Source of the DNA: DATEOR01 sp963841425
Lineage (GTDB): Bacteria > Actinomycetota > Thermoleophilia > Gaiellales > Gaiellaceae
NCBI GenBank assembly: GCA_963841425.1
Contig: CAWJCL010000001.1
Location: forward strand, 558,001-622,000
DNA length: 64,000 bases
Direction: 5' to 3'
The notes under the pieces are model-generated. The model was not told the origin of the DNA. It worked only from the letters and a program-made list of their open reading frames with translations, and made no database searches. Positions 1-8,509 of this stretch are shown piece after piece (the first letter of the stretch is position 1; every line of letters begins with the position of its first letter). Made by a program: the position numbers and the translations under genes.

Positions 1-1059
1 CCCGTACATGCCGAGGTTGGAGATCGTGAACGTGCCGCCGTCGAGGTCTTCGGCGCGCAGCTTGCCCTCGCGCGTGCGCGAGACGATGTCCGCGCGCGCA
101 GCGGCGATCTCCGTGATGGTCAGCCGCTCGCAGCCGGGAATCACCGGGACGACCAGGCCGTGCGGGATCGCGACGGCGATACCGACGTTGGCCGTCGGGA
201 AGAGCTTCACCGAATCGCCGTCAAAGTGAGCGTTCACGTCGCGGTGGCGCATGAGGGCGAGCGCCACGACCTTCGTGAGGATGTCGGAGTAGGTCGGCCT
301 CACCCCGCCCTCTTTCACCTGGGCGAGCAGCGCCTCGCGCAGGCGGATGGAGGCGGTCATGTCGGCCGACATGGAGATCTGAAAGGCGGGCGCCTCCCAC
401 GCCTCGGTCATGCGGCGCGCGATGGTCTTCCGCATCTGGTTCAGCTTCACCACTTCGACCTCGCCGCTGGGGGGCCGGGCGGCGGCTGCGGGCGCGGCGC
501 TCACGGCTCCCGATGCGGAGGCGCGCTCGACGTCCTCGGCGACGATGCGGCCCTCGGGCCCGGTCCCGCGGAGGGCGGACAGCTCGATCCCGCGCTCCCG
601 GGCGATGCGGCGCGCGAGCGGCGATGCCTTGACCCGGCCACCATTGGTGCTCTCCACGCGCTGCTCCGGCTCCGACGGGCCCTCAGGCCCCGCCTCGCGG
701 CCGCGCTCGCGCTCGGGCTCCCGCTCGGGAGCCTCGGCGGGCTTCTCGACGCCGATCTCGGCGCCACCCTCGTCGGGCTCGACGCGGTCGGGCGTCTCCT
801 CCTCCTCGGGGACCTCTTCGCCCTCTTGGCCGATCACGGCAATGGCCTTGCCGACCTCGATCTCCTCCCCCTCGCCGGCGAGGATCTTGAGGAGGACACC
901 GGTTGCCTCGGCCTCGACCTCCTGGGTCACCTTCTCCGTGTCGAGCTCGTAGAGGGGCTCGCCCTCCTCGACGCTCTCGCCCACGGACTTGAGCCAGCGC
1001 ACGATGGTGCCGGTCTCCATCCCCTGGCCGAGGCGCGGAAGCGTGACTTGCGAGCTCAT
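1..1059 (-). CDS. Dihydrolipoamide acyltransferase (E2) of a 2-oxoacid dehydrogenase complex, 3' end outside window
   Basis: E2 core subunit: it carries the acyl group on a lipoyl-lysine and transfers it to CoA. The 353 visible codons show an N-terminal lipoyl domain (residues about 1-78, lipoyl motif DTEKV with Lys43), an acidic/proline linker, a peripheral subunit-binding domain (about 139-175, KASPLARRIARERG) and the start of the catalytic acyltransferase domain, ending at DLDGGTFTISNLGMYG. The catalytic His-Asp motif lies beyond the window edge. The ATG at 1057-1059 overlaps the E1-beta stop (ATGA), so the E1-alpha, E1-beta and E2 genes are translationally coupled. The substrate (pyruvate, acetoin or branched-chain acid) cannot be fixed from E2 alone; the partner E1 favours pyruvate/acetoin. 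Confidence 0.95.
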   Translation of the reverse strand, partial: MSSQVTLPRLGQGMETGTIVRWLKSVGESVEEGEPLYELDTEKVTQEVEAEATGVLLKILAGEGEEIEVGKAIAVIGQEGEEVPEEEETPDRVEPDEGGAEIGVEKPAEAPEREPERERGREAGPEGPSEPEQRVESTNGGRVKASPLARRIARERGIELSALRGTGPEGRIVAEDVERASASGAVSAAPAAAARPPSGEVEVVKLNQMRKTIARRMTEAWEAPAFQISMSADMTASIRLREALLAQVKEGGVRPTYSDILTKVVALALMRHRDVNAHFDGDSVKLFPTANVGIAVAIPHGLVVPVIPGCERLTITEIAAARADIVSRTREGKLRAEDLDGGTFTISNLGMYG

Positions 1060-2036
1060 TCCTTGCCCACGGTCTTGTTGATCGCCGCGAGCACGTCCTT
1101 GGCGTGAGGAACGACCCACTCCTCCATGACCGGCGCAAACGGGATCGGGGTGAACTTGGCGCCGACGCGCGCGATGGGCGCATCGAGGTAGTCGAAGGCG
1201 TTCTCCTGGACGACGGCGGCGACCTCCGCCCCCCAGCCCATTCGCGTGACGGCCTCGTGGGCGACGACGACGCGGTTCGTCTTCTGCACGGAGGCGATGA
1301 GGGCGTCCTCGTCGAGCGGCTGCAGCGTGCGCGGGTCGAAGACCTCGACGGAGATCCCCTCCTCCGCGGCCTGCTCGGCGGCCTTGAGCGACTCGTGGAC
1401 GAGCCGTCCCGTGGCGACGACGGTCACGTCCTCGCCCTTCCGATGGATCCGCGCCTTGCCGATCTCGATCGGTTCGATCTCGTCCGGCACCTCGCCCTTG
1501 ACGCCGTACAGCGTGCGGTGCTCGAAGAAGATGATCGGGTTGTCCTCGTAGATGGAGCTCCAGAGGAGGCCGCGTACGTCCTCGGGGGTGGACGGGAAGA
1601 CGACCTTGAGTCCCGGCACGTGCACGAACCAGGCCTCGAGCTGCTGGGCGTGCTGGGCGCCCGGCGACCAGCCGGCGCCTCCCTGCGTGCGAATCGTGAT
1701 GGGCACCTTGATCTGTCCGCCCGACATGTAGCGATGCTTGGCGGCCTGGCTGACGATCTGCTCCATCGCGAGGGTCGTGAAGTCCTGGTACATGATCTCG
1801 ACGATCGGGCGCATCCCGGCGATCGCGGCCCCGACGCCCGCGCCGACGATGGCCATCTCGGAGATCGGCGTGTTGCGCACGCGTTCGGGCCCGAATTCCT
1901 CGAGCATCCCCTGCGTCACGCCCATCGAGCCGCCCATCTCGGCGATGTCCTCGCCCATGATGAAGACGTCCTCGTCCCGCCTCATCGCGGTCGACATGGC
2001 ATCCCGGACGGCTTCCCTATACGAGAGCTCGGCCAT
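1056..2036 (-). CDS. 2-oxoacid dehydrogenase E1 component, beta subunit
   Basis: 326-residue beta subunit of the heterotetrameric E1 that decarboxylates a 2-oxoacid using thiamine diphosphate. The start was set at MAELSYREAVRDAM, the conserved beginning of this family; an upstream in-frame extension is non-homologous. The N-terminal half has the family motif GEDIAEMGGSMGVTQG and the central VPITIRTQGGAG stretch; the C-terminal transketolase domain contains VEVFDPRTLQPLD and VVVAHEAVTRMGWGAEVA. Its first base overlaps the last base of E1-alpha (TGATG), and its stop overlaps the E2 start, so the three genes form one operon. No E3 gene is visible. Confidence 0.95.
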   Translation of the reverse strand: MAELSYREAVRDAMSTAMRRDEDVFIMGEDIAEMGGSMGVTQGMLEEFGPERVRNTPISEMAIVGAGVGAAIAGMRPIVEIMYQDFTTLAMEQIVSQAAKHRYMSGGQIKVPITIRTQGGAGWSPGAQHAQQLEAWFVHVPGLKVVFPSTPEDVRGLLWSSIYEDNPIIFFEHRTLYGVKGEVPDEIEPIEIGKARIHRKGEDVTVVATGRLVHESLKAAEQAAEEGISVEVFDPRTLQPLDEDALIASVQKTNRVVVAHEAVTRMGWGAEVAAVVQENAFDYLDAPIARVGAKFTPIPFAPVMEEWVVPHAKDVLAAINKTVGKE

Positions 2037-3010
2037 CAGGAGTAGACGTTCTTGAGGGCGTCCTCGGGCTTCGGGTCGGTGCCCTGCTTCGAAAACTCGA
2101 CGGACGCCTCCACGATCTTCACGATCTCCGCATCCATCTCCTCCCACTCGGAGTCGGACAGCTCGAGCTTCTCCCGCGCCTTCGTGATCGGGTCCTGCGT
2201 CTGGCGGAGCTCGCGCACCTCCTCCTTCGGCCGGTACACCTGCGGGTCGCCGATGTAGTGGCCGGTGAGACGGTACGTCTCGGCGAGGAGAAACACCGGC
2301 CCCTTCCCCTCGCGCGCATGCTTGAGCGCCTTCTTCGCAACGTCGTAGACAGCTTCGACGTCCTGGCCGTCGACCTTCATGGCCGTCATGCCGAAGGCCT
2401 CGGCGCGCTTGGTCAGATCCTCGATCGGCAGCTCCTGCTTGGCCGGCGTCGACTCCGCGTAGTGGTTGTTCTCGCAGACGAAAACCGCCGGCACTGTCCA
2501 GAGCTGTGCGAGGTTCAGCGACTCGTGGAACGTGCCGATGTTCGTCGCCCCGTCCCCGAAGAACGCGACCGCCACCCGGGGCTCGCCGCGCAGCTTGAAG
2601 GCGAGCGCGGCGCCCACGACCCCCGGCAGCCCGCCGCCGACGACCGCGTTCGCGCCGAGATTCCCGCGCTCCAAGTCGTAGAGGTGCATGGAGCCGCCGT
2701 AGCCGTGGCTCATGCCTTCCACCTTGCCGTAAAGCTCCGCCATCACCTCGTTCGGATGCGTGCCCTTGGCGAGTGTGTGTCCGTGTGCGCGGTGCGTGGA
2801 GGCGATCACGTCGTTCTCCTCGAGCGCCCGGCAGACGCCTACCGCAACGGCCTCCTGGCCGATCGCGACATGGAGGAATCCGGGCAGCTCACCGGCGCGG
2901 AAGCGCTCCTCCACCTTCTCCTCGAAACGGCGGATGAGCAGCATTTCCCGCAGGAATTCCTTCAGGCGCCCACTGGACGAAACCTGCCCCTTTTCCTCGA
3001 GCGTGGCCAC
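2036..3010 (-). CDS. 2-oxoacid dehydrogenase E1 component, alpha subunit (pyruvate/acetoin type)
   Basis: Thiamine-diphosphate-binding alpha subunit of E1, 324 residues from a GTG at 3008-3010. Visible motifs are HRAHGHTLAKG, GGSMHLYD (typical of pyruvate and acetoin dehydrogenase E1-alpha) and the ThDP/Mg motif GDGATNIGTFHESLNLA followed by ENNHYAEST. The reading frame stays open far upstream, but residues before the GTG have no family resemblance and would overlap the divergent gene at 3071, so the GTG start is preferred. It is first in the E1-alpha/E1-beta/E2 operon. A palindrome at 3029-3043 lies directly upstream and may be a regulator site. Confidence 0.94.
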   Translation of the reverse strand: MATLEEKGQVSSSGRLKEFLREMLLIRRFEEKVEERFRAGELPGFLHVAIGQEAVAVGVCRALEENDVIASTHRAHGHTLAKGTHPNEVMAELYGKVEGMSHGYGGSMHLYDLERGNLGANAVVGGGLPGVVGAALAFKLRGEPRVAVAFFGDGATNIGTFHESLNLAQLWTVPAVFVCENNHYAESTPAKQELPIEDLTKRAEAFGMTAMKVDGQDVEAVYDVAKKALKHAREGKGPVFLLAETYRLTGHYIGDPQVYRPKEEVRELRQTQDPITKAREKLELSDSEWEEMDAEIVKIVEASVEFSKQGTDPKPEDALKNVYS

Positions 3011-3028
3011 GCGCCGACACGCTAGCAA

Positions 3029-3043
3029 CGAACAACCTGTTCG
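3029..3043. promoter_or_regulatory. Perfect palindrome in the divergent E1-alpha / 3071 promoter region
   Basis: CGAACA-ACC-TGTTCG is a perfect 6-bp inverted repeat with a 3-bp centre. It lies 18 bases upstream of the E1-alpha start codon in the only 60-bp gap between two divergent genes, where a dimeric repressor would be expected. It resembles a LexA box, but the half-site spacing is wrong (see rejected items). The cognate regulator is unknown. Confidence 0.4.
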
Positions 3044-3070
3044 GGATGGGAGCCACGTAGACTTGCGCCC

Positions 3071-3709
3071 GTGCGGTTCGCCGACCAGTGGAAGGAGATC
3101 GAGACCTCCCTGCCGGGGGACTGGACCTCCGCGCGGCTCTCTCTCTCGGTGGCCGAGGACGCGGATGCCGACCGGGTCGCGCTGATCCTCGCCTCGCTCA
3201 CTCCGGGGCGGACCGGCCACAGCTTTCGGATCGACGTGCGTCCCGACCGGAACCCGGCAGGCATCGTCCGCCGGCTCGACCGAGAGCGCATCCGAGGCCG
3301 CCTCGATCTCATCGGCGCCGACGCCGCCGCTGCCGCTGCTCCTTCGGATGAGCGTCGACACCGCCGGGCGCCGCTCATGCGCCAGTGGGACGAGCTCGTC
3401 GCCGATCTGCCCGAGGACTGGTCGGAGCTCTACGCGGAGGTCGAGCTCGCTTCCTCCGACTTCCTCTCCCGGGCCGCCTTGCTCCTCGCGCCCGTAAACC
3501 CCTCCCGGTACGGCGGGCTCGCCGTCCTGCGCTTCAGGAGCGCCAGGCAGTCCGGCTACGGAGTCGCACCCGCAATGACCCGGCGCTGCTTCGAGCGCCT
3601 CGACTCCGAGCGCATCACCGGCTCGGTCCGGGCGCTCCGCGTCCTCTCGCACACCTCGCACGTCTCGACACAGGGCCCCGTCTGGCGCGTCGGAGGCCGG
3701 TCGGTTTGA
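3071..3709 (+). CDS. Hypothetical protein with two tandem homologous halves
   Basis: 212 residues from a GTG start; no family recognised. The two halves resemble each other. Residues about 4-83 (FADQWKEIETSLPGDW ... LDRERIRGRLDLI) align with about 101-193 (LMRQWDELVADLPEDW ... RLDSERITGSVRAL), sharing a QW-EL-LP-DW opening and an R-LD-ERI-G closing motif, so the gene arose by internal duplication. There is no signal peptide or membrane segment. Its stop overlaps the TTG start of the next gene by 4 bases, suggesting co-translation. Function unknown. Confidence 0.8.
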   Translation: MRFADQWKEIETSLPGDWTSARLSLSVAEDADADRVALILASLTPGRTGHSFRIDVRPDRNPAGIVRRLDRERIRGRLDLIGADAAAAAAPSDERRHRRAPLMRQWDELVADLPEDWSELYAEVELASSDFLSRAALLLAPVNPSRYGGLAVLRFRSARQSGYGVAPAMTRRCFERLDSERITGSVRALRVLSHTSHVSTQGPVWRVGGRSV

Positions 3710-4038
3710 TCACGCCGGAAGAGCCCGAGGTTTCCTGGAAGGTCATCGACTCGGGGGCAGAGGTCGTTTCGTCCGACGGCGAGAAGGCAGCCAAGGTCAG
3801 CCGGGTCGTGGGCGATGCCGATGCGGACGTCTTCTCCGGGCTCGCGGTCACGGTCGGCATCCTGAGCGGCGAGCGCTTCATTCCTTCGGAGCACGTCCAG
3901 GGAATCTGGCCCGACCGCATCCAGGTCGGCCTCGACAAAGCGGATATCGAGTCGCTGCCCGAGTACGAGGAAGCACCCGTGATCCGCCTCGGAGCGGACG
4001 AGCCCGGGTTCTTCGCGCGGCTCTTCGGTCGGCGCTAG
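3706..4038 (+). CDS. Small PRC-barrel-like (DUF2171-type) protein
   Basis: 110-residue soluble protein. The TTG at 3706-3708 is chosen because it overlaps the upstream stop (TTGA), a coupling type seen repeatedly here. Its sequence (VSWKVIDSGAEVVSSDGEKAAKV, GERFIPSEHVQGIWPDRIQVGL) resembles short PRC-barrel/DUF2171 domains, in which a beta-barrel is followed by a position-specific Ile-W-x-D motif. The C-terminus ends in a hydrophobic FFARLFGRR tail. Its stop codon and that of the convergent gene on the other strand share one CTAG palindrome. The family call is by resemblance only; cellular role unknown. Confidence 0.75.
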   Translation: MITPEEPEVSWKVIDSGAEVVSSDGEKAAKVSRVVGDADADVFSGLAVTVGILSGERFIPSEHVQGIWPDRIQVGLDKADIESLPEYEEAPVIRLGADEPGFFARLFGRR

Positions 4039-4478
4039 ACGCGCGCCCGGCGCAGATGGAGCGGCAGGACGGCGTACGCTGCCGCCTCGCGCAGCAGGAG
4101 GCGGCCGCTCCAGCGCGGCGCGCCGACCGTGCGAACGGCGATCCCCGTGCCGGAAAGCGCCCGCCGGAACAGGACGCCGGTGCGGCGGCAGTGCCACCAC
4201 GAGGTCACGGCGACCACTTCGTCGGCCCCGAGCTCTCGGGCCAGGCGCGCGACGTGCGCCGCGCTCTCGGCAGTCACGCGGGCGCCGTCGTCGCAGAGGA
4301 CACGGTCCGGGCGCCCCGGCCAGGCCTCCCGCATCAGCTCTGCCTCGGGCCGTCCGCTGAGGAGAACGGCGTCCTCCTCGGAGGCGAGATCGGCCGCCGC
4401 GGCCACCCTGGCCGCGCACACCGGATGCAGGCCCGCGCCGCGCCAGGCCGAGTAGCCGAGAACGACGACGAGCCTCAC
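4035..4478 (-). CDS. DUF218 / YdcF-like protein
   Basis: 147 residues. The start VVVLGYSAW, then VLLSGRPEAELMREAW and a central VTAESAAHVARLARELGADEVVAVTSWWHCRR, matches the DUF218 (YdcF/SanA-like) fold, in which a conserved loop binds a nucleotide or lipid-linked phosphate group; family biochemistry is poorly defined. The GTG start overlaps the glycosyltransferase stop (GTGA), so the two are translated together. The pairing suggests a cell-envelope role, by inference from the neighbour only. Confidence 0.8.
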   Translation of the reverse strand: MRLVVVLGYSAWRGAGLHPVCAARVAAAADLASEEDAVLLSGRPEAELMREAWPGRPDRVLCDDGARVTAESAAHVARLARELGADEVVAVTSWWHCRRTGVLFRRALSGTGIAVRTVGAPRWSGRLLLREAAAYAVLPLHLRRARV

Positions 4479-5200
4479 GCGCGCCTCTTCATCCAGCGGT
4501 AGAGCAGGATCGTCCCGGTCAGAGTGAGGACGAGGCTCACAGCCTTCTTTCCGGAGATCCGGGATTCCCCGCTCGCCCGCTCGCGCATGTTCACGGGAAC
4601 CTCCTCGACCACGAGGCCCGCGTCGGCGAGCCGCAGGAGGCCCTGAACCTCGGGCGCACCCGTCGTGTAGGGCTGCGCGAGGAGCGGGAAGGCGGAGGCG
4701 GCTGCGGCGTACATGCCGCTCGTCGCATCGGCGAAGGGCCGCCCGAGCTGGAGCCGGAGCGCGCGGCGCAGCACGCCGGTACCAAGTCTGCGCGCCGGGC
4801 TCGGCTTGTAGCGATACGGCTCGTAGCCGTCGCCGGAGACGAAGCGCGAACCCACGGCCACGTCGCAGGCCCCTGAGCGGACGCGCTCGAGCAGGCGCTG
4901 GAGCTCCGCGGCCGGATGCTGCCCGTCGGCGTCGACCCGGCCGCAGTACGCATAGTGCTTCCGCGCCGCGTACTCGTAGCCGGCCGCGACCACCACCGGC
5001 AAGCCGCGGTTCTCCGGAAAGCTCAGCACCTCGGCGCCCCAGGTCCGCGCGAGCTCGGCGGTGCGGTCCCGTGAGCCGTCGTCGACGACGAGCACGTCCA
5101 CCCCGGGGAGCTCGTCGCGGAGCTCGTCGAGGACTCCAGGGAGGCTCTCCTCCTCGTTCAGCGCCGGGATGAAGACCACCGTGTCGGCCCGCGTGCTCAT
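4475..5200 (-). CDS. Family 2 glycosyltransferase (dolichyl-phosphate-mannose-synthase-like)
   Basis: 241-residue GT-A fold enzyme predicted to transfer a sugar from a nucleotide sugar to a lipid or glycan acceptor. It shows the opening VVFIPALNEEESLPGVL, VLVVDDGSRDRTAE, the metal-binding region RVDADGQHPAAEL and SGMYAAAASAFPLLAQ. The C-terminal VSLVLTLTGTILLYRW segment may contact the membrane. ATG 5198-5200 overlaps the pheT stop (ATGA). Attachment of a glycosyltransferase and a DUF218 gene to pheST by overlapping codons is unusual, and no functional link to tRNA charging is evident. Confidence 0.9.
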   Translation of the reverse strand: MSTRADTVVFIPALNEEESLPGVLDELRDELPGVDVLVVDDGSRDRTAELARTWGAEVLSFPENRGLPVVVAAGYEYAARKHYAYCGRVDADGQHPAAELQRLLERVRSGACDVAVGSRFVSGDGYEPYRYKPSPARRLGTGVLRRALRLQLGRPFADATSGMYAAAASAFPLLAQPYTTGAPEVQGLLRLADAGLVVEEVPVNMRERASGESRISGKKAVSLVLTLTGTILLYRWMKRRA

Positions 5201-7491
5201 GCGCGGAGCTCCGCCGCGAACTGCGCCCCCAGCGCGGCCACGATCTTCTCCCGGAGCTGGCGCGCGTCCTCGTCCGAGAGCGTGCGCTCGGGCGAGCGGA
5301 ACTCGGCGTGGAACGCGATCGACTTTCGGCCCTCGGGAATGCCCTCGCCGCGGTAGACGTCGAAGACGCGCATGTCGCGGAGCTCCGGCCCGGCCGCCTC
5401 GCGTGCAGCCGCGACGATGTCCCCGGCGGGCGTGCCCTCGTCCACGACGAAGGCGAGGTCCTGTCGGAGCGCGGGGAAGGTGATGACATCCTCGTAGACG
5501 ATGCGCGCGGGGAGGAGCTCGAGCAGCGTCTCGAGGTCGAGCTCGAAGACTCCCCACTCACCCTCGAGGAGCGTCGGGTGAAGCTCGCCGACCCAGCCGC
5601 CCTGCATCCGCGCGGCCTTGCCCGGGTGGAGGATCGGCTCCGTCGCGCGCTCGAAGCCCGGCTCCACCTTCAGGGCGGCGAAGAGCGTCTCGACTGCGCC
5701 GCGGGCCGCGGCGAAGCCGCCTTCCGCGATCCCGGCCACGCGCCGCCGCTCCTCCGGCAGCTCGCCGCCCGCCGGTAGGTAGACCCGCGCGATCTCGAAG
5801 AGCTGTATCCCTTCGTTCCCCATGTTGAGGTTGTGGCGCGTGGCCGCGATCAGGCCGTCCAGAAGCGTCGTGCGCAGAACCGCGTGCTCCGACGTGAGCG
5901 GGTCGGGGAGGCGCAGCGCCTTCTCGTCCCGGTCGGACGCGACCAGGCTGAGCGTGTAGGCCTCCGAGAAACCGGCGCCGACGAGCACGTCCTCGACCAG
6001 GCGCCGCAGCCTCTGGTCCGGAGAGAGGGTGCCGAACATCGCGCTCCGCGTCGGGAGCGTGAAGGGGATCTTCTCCAGGCCGTGAACGCGGGCCACCTCT
6101 TCGACCAGGTCGATCTCCCGGCTGACGTCGGTCGCGCGCCAGGTCGGGACGGTGACCCGCCAGTCCGAGGCGACGTCGAACCCGAGGCGCTCCAGCGCGC
6201 CACGCTGCTCGTCCGGCGGGATCTCGAGCCCGACCACGCGGTTGACCCGGTCGGTGCGAAGCGGCACAGCGGGCGGCTCGCGGAGCTCGCCCTTCACGTC
6301 GGCGTGGCCCGCCCAGTTCGCGCCCGTCAGCTCGAGGATGAGCTCGGTCGCAAGTGCGGCCGCCTGTGTAGCGAGATGGGGGTCGACGCCCTTCTCCCAG
6401 CGGTTCGAGCCCTCGGTCCGGAGCGCATGCCGCTCGGAGCTCCGCAGAATGCCGACCGGCTCGAAGTTCGCGGCCTCGAGGAGGACGTTCGCCGTCCCCT
6501 CGCGCACCTCGGTGTCCTCGCCGCCCATGATCCCCGCGAAGGCGATCGCTCCTTCGGCGTCGGCGATGACGAGATCCTCCGGGTCGAGCTTGCGCGGGGC
6601 CCCGTCGAGGGTCGTGAACTCCTCCCCCTTGCGCGCCCGGCGCACGACGATCTTCCCGCCCCGCAGCGTGTCGAAGTCGAAGGCATGGAGCGGGTTGCCG
6701 AGGGCGAGCATGACGTAGTTCGTGACGTCGACGACGTTGGCGATCGGCCGCATGCCCGCAGCCGTGATCCGCGCCTTGAGCCACGGAGGCGAGGGGGCGA
6801 TGGCGACGTTCGTGAAGAGCCGGCCGATGTAGCGCGGGCAGCCCTCGTAGTCCTCGATGGTCACGTCCGGAGTCTCCGGGCCTGGATCGCCGGGGTCCCG
6901 CCCCGGAGGCGGCGCGAGCTCGCCGGACAACAGCGCGGCGACCTCGCGCGCGATCCCGTACACCGAGAGGCAGTCGGGCCGGTTGCGGGTCATCTCGATC
7001 TCGAGCACCTCCTCGCCGAGCGGGAGAACGTCGGCCAGCGGCGTGCCCGGCTCGATGGGCTCGGAGAGGACGAGGATTCCGCTGTGGTCTGAGCCGAGCT
7101 CGAGCTCGCGCTCCGAGAGGATCATCCCGTCGGAGACCTCGCCGCGGAGCTTCGCCTGCTCGAGCCGGTTGCCGTCGGGGAGGACGGCGCCGGGGAGGGC
7201 GACCGCGACCGTCGCGCCCGCCCCGAAGTTCCAGGCGCCGCAGACGATCTGGCGCGGCTCGCCCTCACCGACGTCCACGCGGCAGAGCTGGAGACGGTCG
7301 GCGTTCGGGTGCTTGCCCGCCTCGACCACGCGCCCGACCTTGAAGAGCCCGTAGTTGCCGTTCTCATCGGCGACCCCGCGACGCGTGATGCGCTCGACTT
7401 CGCCGGTCGCGATTGCAAGCCGGTCGGCGATCTGCCGCGTCGTGGCCGGGACCTCGACGTACTCGCGGAGCCAGGAGACGGGGACCTTCAT
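5197..7491 (-). CDS. pheT: Phenylalanine-tRNA ligase beta subunit
   Basis: 764 residues, a normal length. It forms the alpha2-beta2 PheRS, contributing tRNA recognition and editing. In order: EMAP/tRNA-binding domain (about 40-150, AGKHPNADRLQLCRVDVG), B3/B4 editing domain (EMTRNRPDCLSVYGIAREV, RPIANVVDVTNYVML, HAFDFD), B5 domain, the catalytic-like core (HNLNMGNEGIQLFEIARVY) and a C-terminal anticodon-binding FDX-ACB domain (FPALRQDLAFVVDEG). The ATG at 7489-7491 shares one base with the pheS stop, so the subunits are coupled. Confidence 0.98.
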   Translation of the reverse strand: MKVPVSWLREYVEVPATTRQIADRLAIATGEVERITRRGVADENGNYGLFKVGRVVEAGKHPNADRLQLCRVDVGEGEPRQIVCGAWNFGAGATVAVALPGAVLPDGNRLEQAKLRGEVSDGMILSERELELGSDHSGILVLSEPIEPGTPLADVLPLGEEVLEIEMTRNRPDCLSVYGIAREVAALLSGELAPPPGRDPGDPGPETPDVTIEDYEGCPRYIGRLFTNVAIAPSPPWLKARITAAGMRPIANVVDVTNYVMLALGNPLHAFDFDTLRGGKIVVRRARKGEEFTTLDGAPRKLDPEDLVIADAEGAIAFAGIMGGEDTEVREGTANVLLEAANFEPVGILRSSERHALRTEGSNRWEKGVDPHLATQAAALATELILELTGANWAGHADVKGELREPPAVPLRTDRVNRVVGLEIPPDEQRGALERLGFDVASDWRVTVPTWRATDVSREIDLVEEVARVHGLEKIPFTLPTRSAMFGTLSPDQRLRRLVEDVLVGAGFSEAYTLSLVASDRDEKALRLPDPLTSEHAVLRTTLLDGLIAATRHNLNMGNEGIQLFEIARVYLPAGGELPEERRRVAGIAEGGFAAARGAVETLFAALKVEPGFERATEPILHPGKAARMQGGWVGELHPTLLEGEWGVFELDLETLLELLPARIVYEDVITFPALRQDLAFVVDEGTPAGDIVAAAREAAGPELRDMRVFDVYRGEGIPEGRKSIAFHAEFRSPERTLSDEDARQLREKIVAALGAQFAAELRA

Positions 7492-8486
7492 CAGAATTGG
7501 CGCAACAGGCGAAGGTCGTTCTGCCAGAGCGGCCCGATCTCGGGCAGGCCGTGGCGAAGCATGGCGATGCGCTCGAGCCCGATCCCGAACGCGAAGCCTG
7601 TCCACTCCTCGGGGTCGTAGCCAACGAACTCGAGCACGTTGGGATCGACCATCCCGGAGCCGCCGAGCTCGATCCAGCCCGACCAGCGGCACACCGCGCA
7701 GCCCCGGCCCGAGCAGAGGAAGCACGAGACGTCGGGCTCGAGCGAAGGCTCCGTGAACGGGAAGTAGTGCGTGCGGAAGCGCATTTCGCGCTCGCGCCCG
7801 AAGAGCGCGCGCATCAGGTGGAGCAGCGTGCCCTTGAGGTCGGCCATCGTGATCCCGCGGTCGACGGCGAGGCCCTCGACCTGGTGGAACACGGGCGAGT
7901 GGGTGGCGTCTGGAGTCTCACGCCGGTACACGCGCCCGATCGAGATCATGTAGACGGGCGGCTCTCCCTCCTCCATGACGTGGATCTGGGACGGGGAAGT
8001 CTCGGTTCGCAGGACGACGTCGTCGGTGAGGAAGAGCGACTGCAGCTGCGAGCGCGCAGGATGCGTCGTCGGCAGGTTCAGCGCGTCGAAGTTGTAATGC
8101 GTCGTCTCGACCTCGCGGCCGTCGACGACGCGGTACCCGAGGCCGAGGAAGACATCCTCGACCTCGCGGCGGACCTGCGTGACGAGATGGAGCTGACCGC
8201 GCGGCGTTGCCCGGCCGGGAAGCGTGACGTCGACCTGCTCCTCCGACAGCCGCCGCTCCAGATCCTCGCCGGAGAGCGCCGCCTCGCGCTCGGCGACGGC
8301 CTGCTCGAGCTGCTCGCGCAGGGTGTTGAGGACACGGCCCGACTCCGGGTCGCGCACCTCGCGGAGGGCCTGCTTCAGCGCGCTCTTCCGGCCGAGGTAG
8401 CGCACCCTTGCATCGTCGAGGCCAGCGAGGGTCGAAGCGCTCGCAATCGCGCTTTGCGCCTCGTTTTCCAGACCCTGGACATCCAC
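7491..8486 (-). CDS. pheS: Phenylalanine-tRNA ligase alpha subunit
   Basis: 331-residue class II aminoacyl-tRNA synthetase catalytic subunit. An N-terminal coiled coil (about 1-90) is followed by class II motif 1, motif 2 (MISIGRVYRRETPDATHSP, FHQVEGLAVD) and motif 3 (GFAFGIGLERIAMLRHGL). The C-rich CFLCSGRGCAVCRWSG insert is typical of many bacterial PheS proteins. The start is GTG at 8484-8486. It is the first gene of the pheS-pheT-glycosyltransferase-DUF218 operon and diverges from the methyltransferase at 8510 with only 23 bp between start codons. Confidence 0.98.
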   Translation of the reverse strand: MDVQGLENEAQSAIASASTLAGLDDARVRYLGRKSALKQALREVRDPESGRVLNTLREQLEQAVAEREAALSGEDLERRLSEEQVDVTLPGRATPRGQLHLVTQVRREVEDVFLGLGYRVVDGREVETTHYNFDALNLPTTHPARSQLQSLFLTDDVVLRTETSPSQIHVMEEGEPPVYMISIGRVYRRETPDATHSPVFHQVEGLAVDRGITMADLKGTLLHLMRALFGREREMRFRTHYFPFTEPSLEPDVSCFLCSGRGCAVCRWSGWIELGGSGMVDPNVLEFVGYDPEEWTGFAFGIGLERIAMLRHGLPEIGPLWQNDLRLLRQF

Positions 8487-8509
8487 CGCCGGAGCGTATC
8501 ATCGTGCCC

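Noticed and set aside
160..1107. 315-codon plus-strand frame over the E2 gene
   Set aside because: The minus strand encodes recognisable lipoyl, subunit-binding and acyltransferase motifs; the plus-strand product is a His/Leu/Gly-rich shadow.
3029..3043. LexA/SOS box
   Set aside because: CGAAC and GTTCG are present, but separated by 5 bases instead of the 4 of the CGAAC-N4-GTTCG consensus, and no SOS gene is adjacent.
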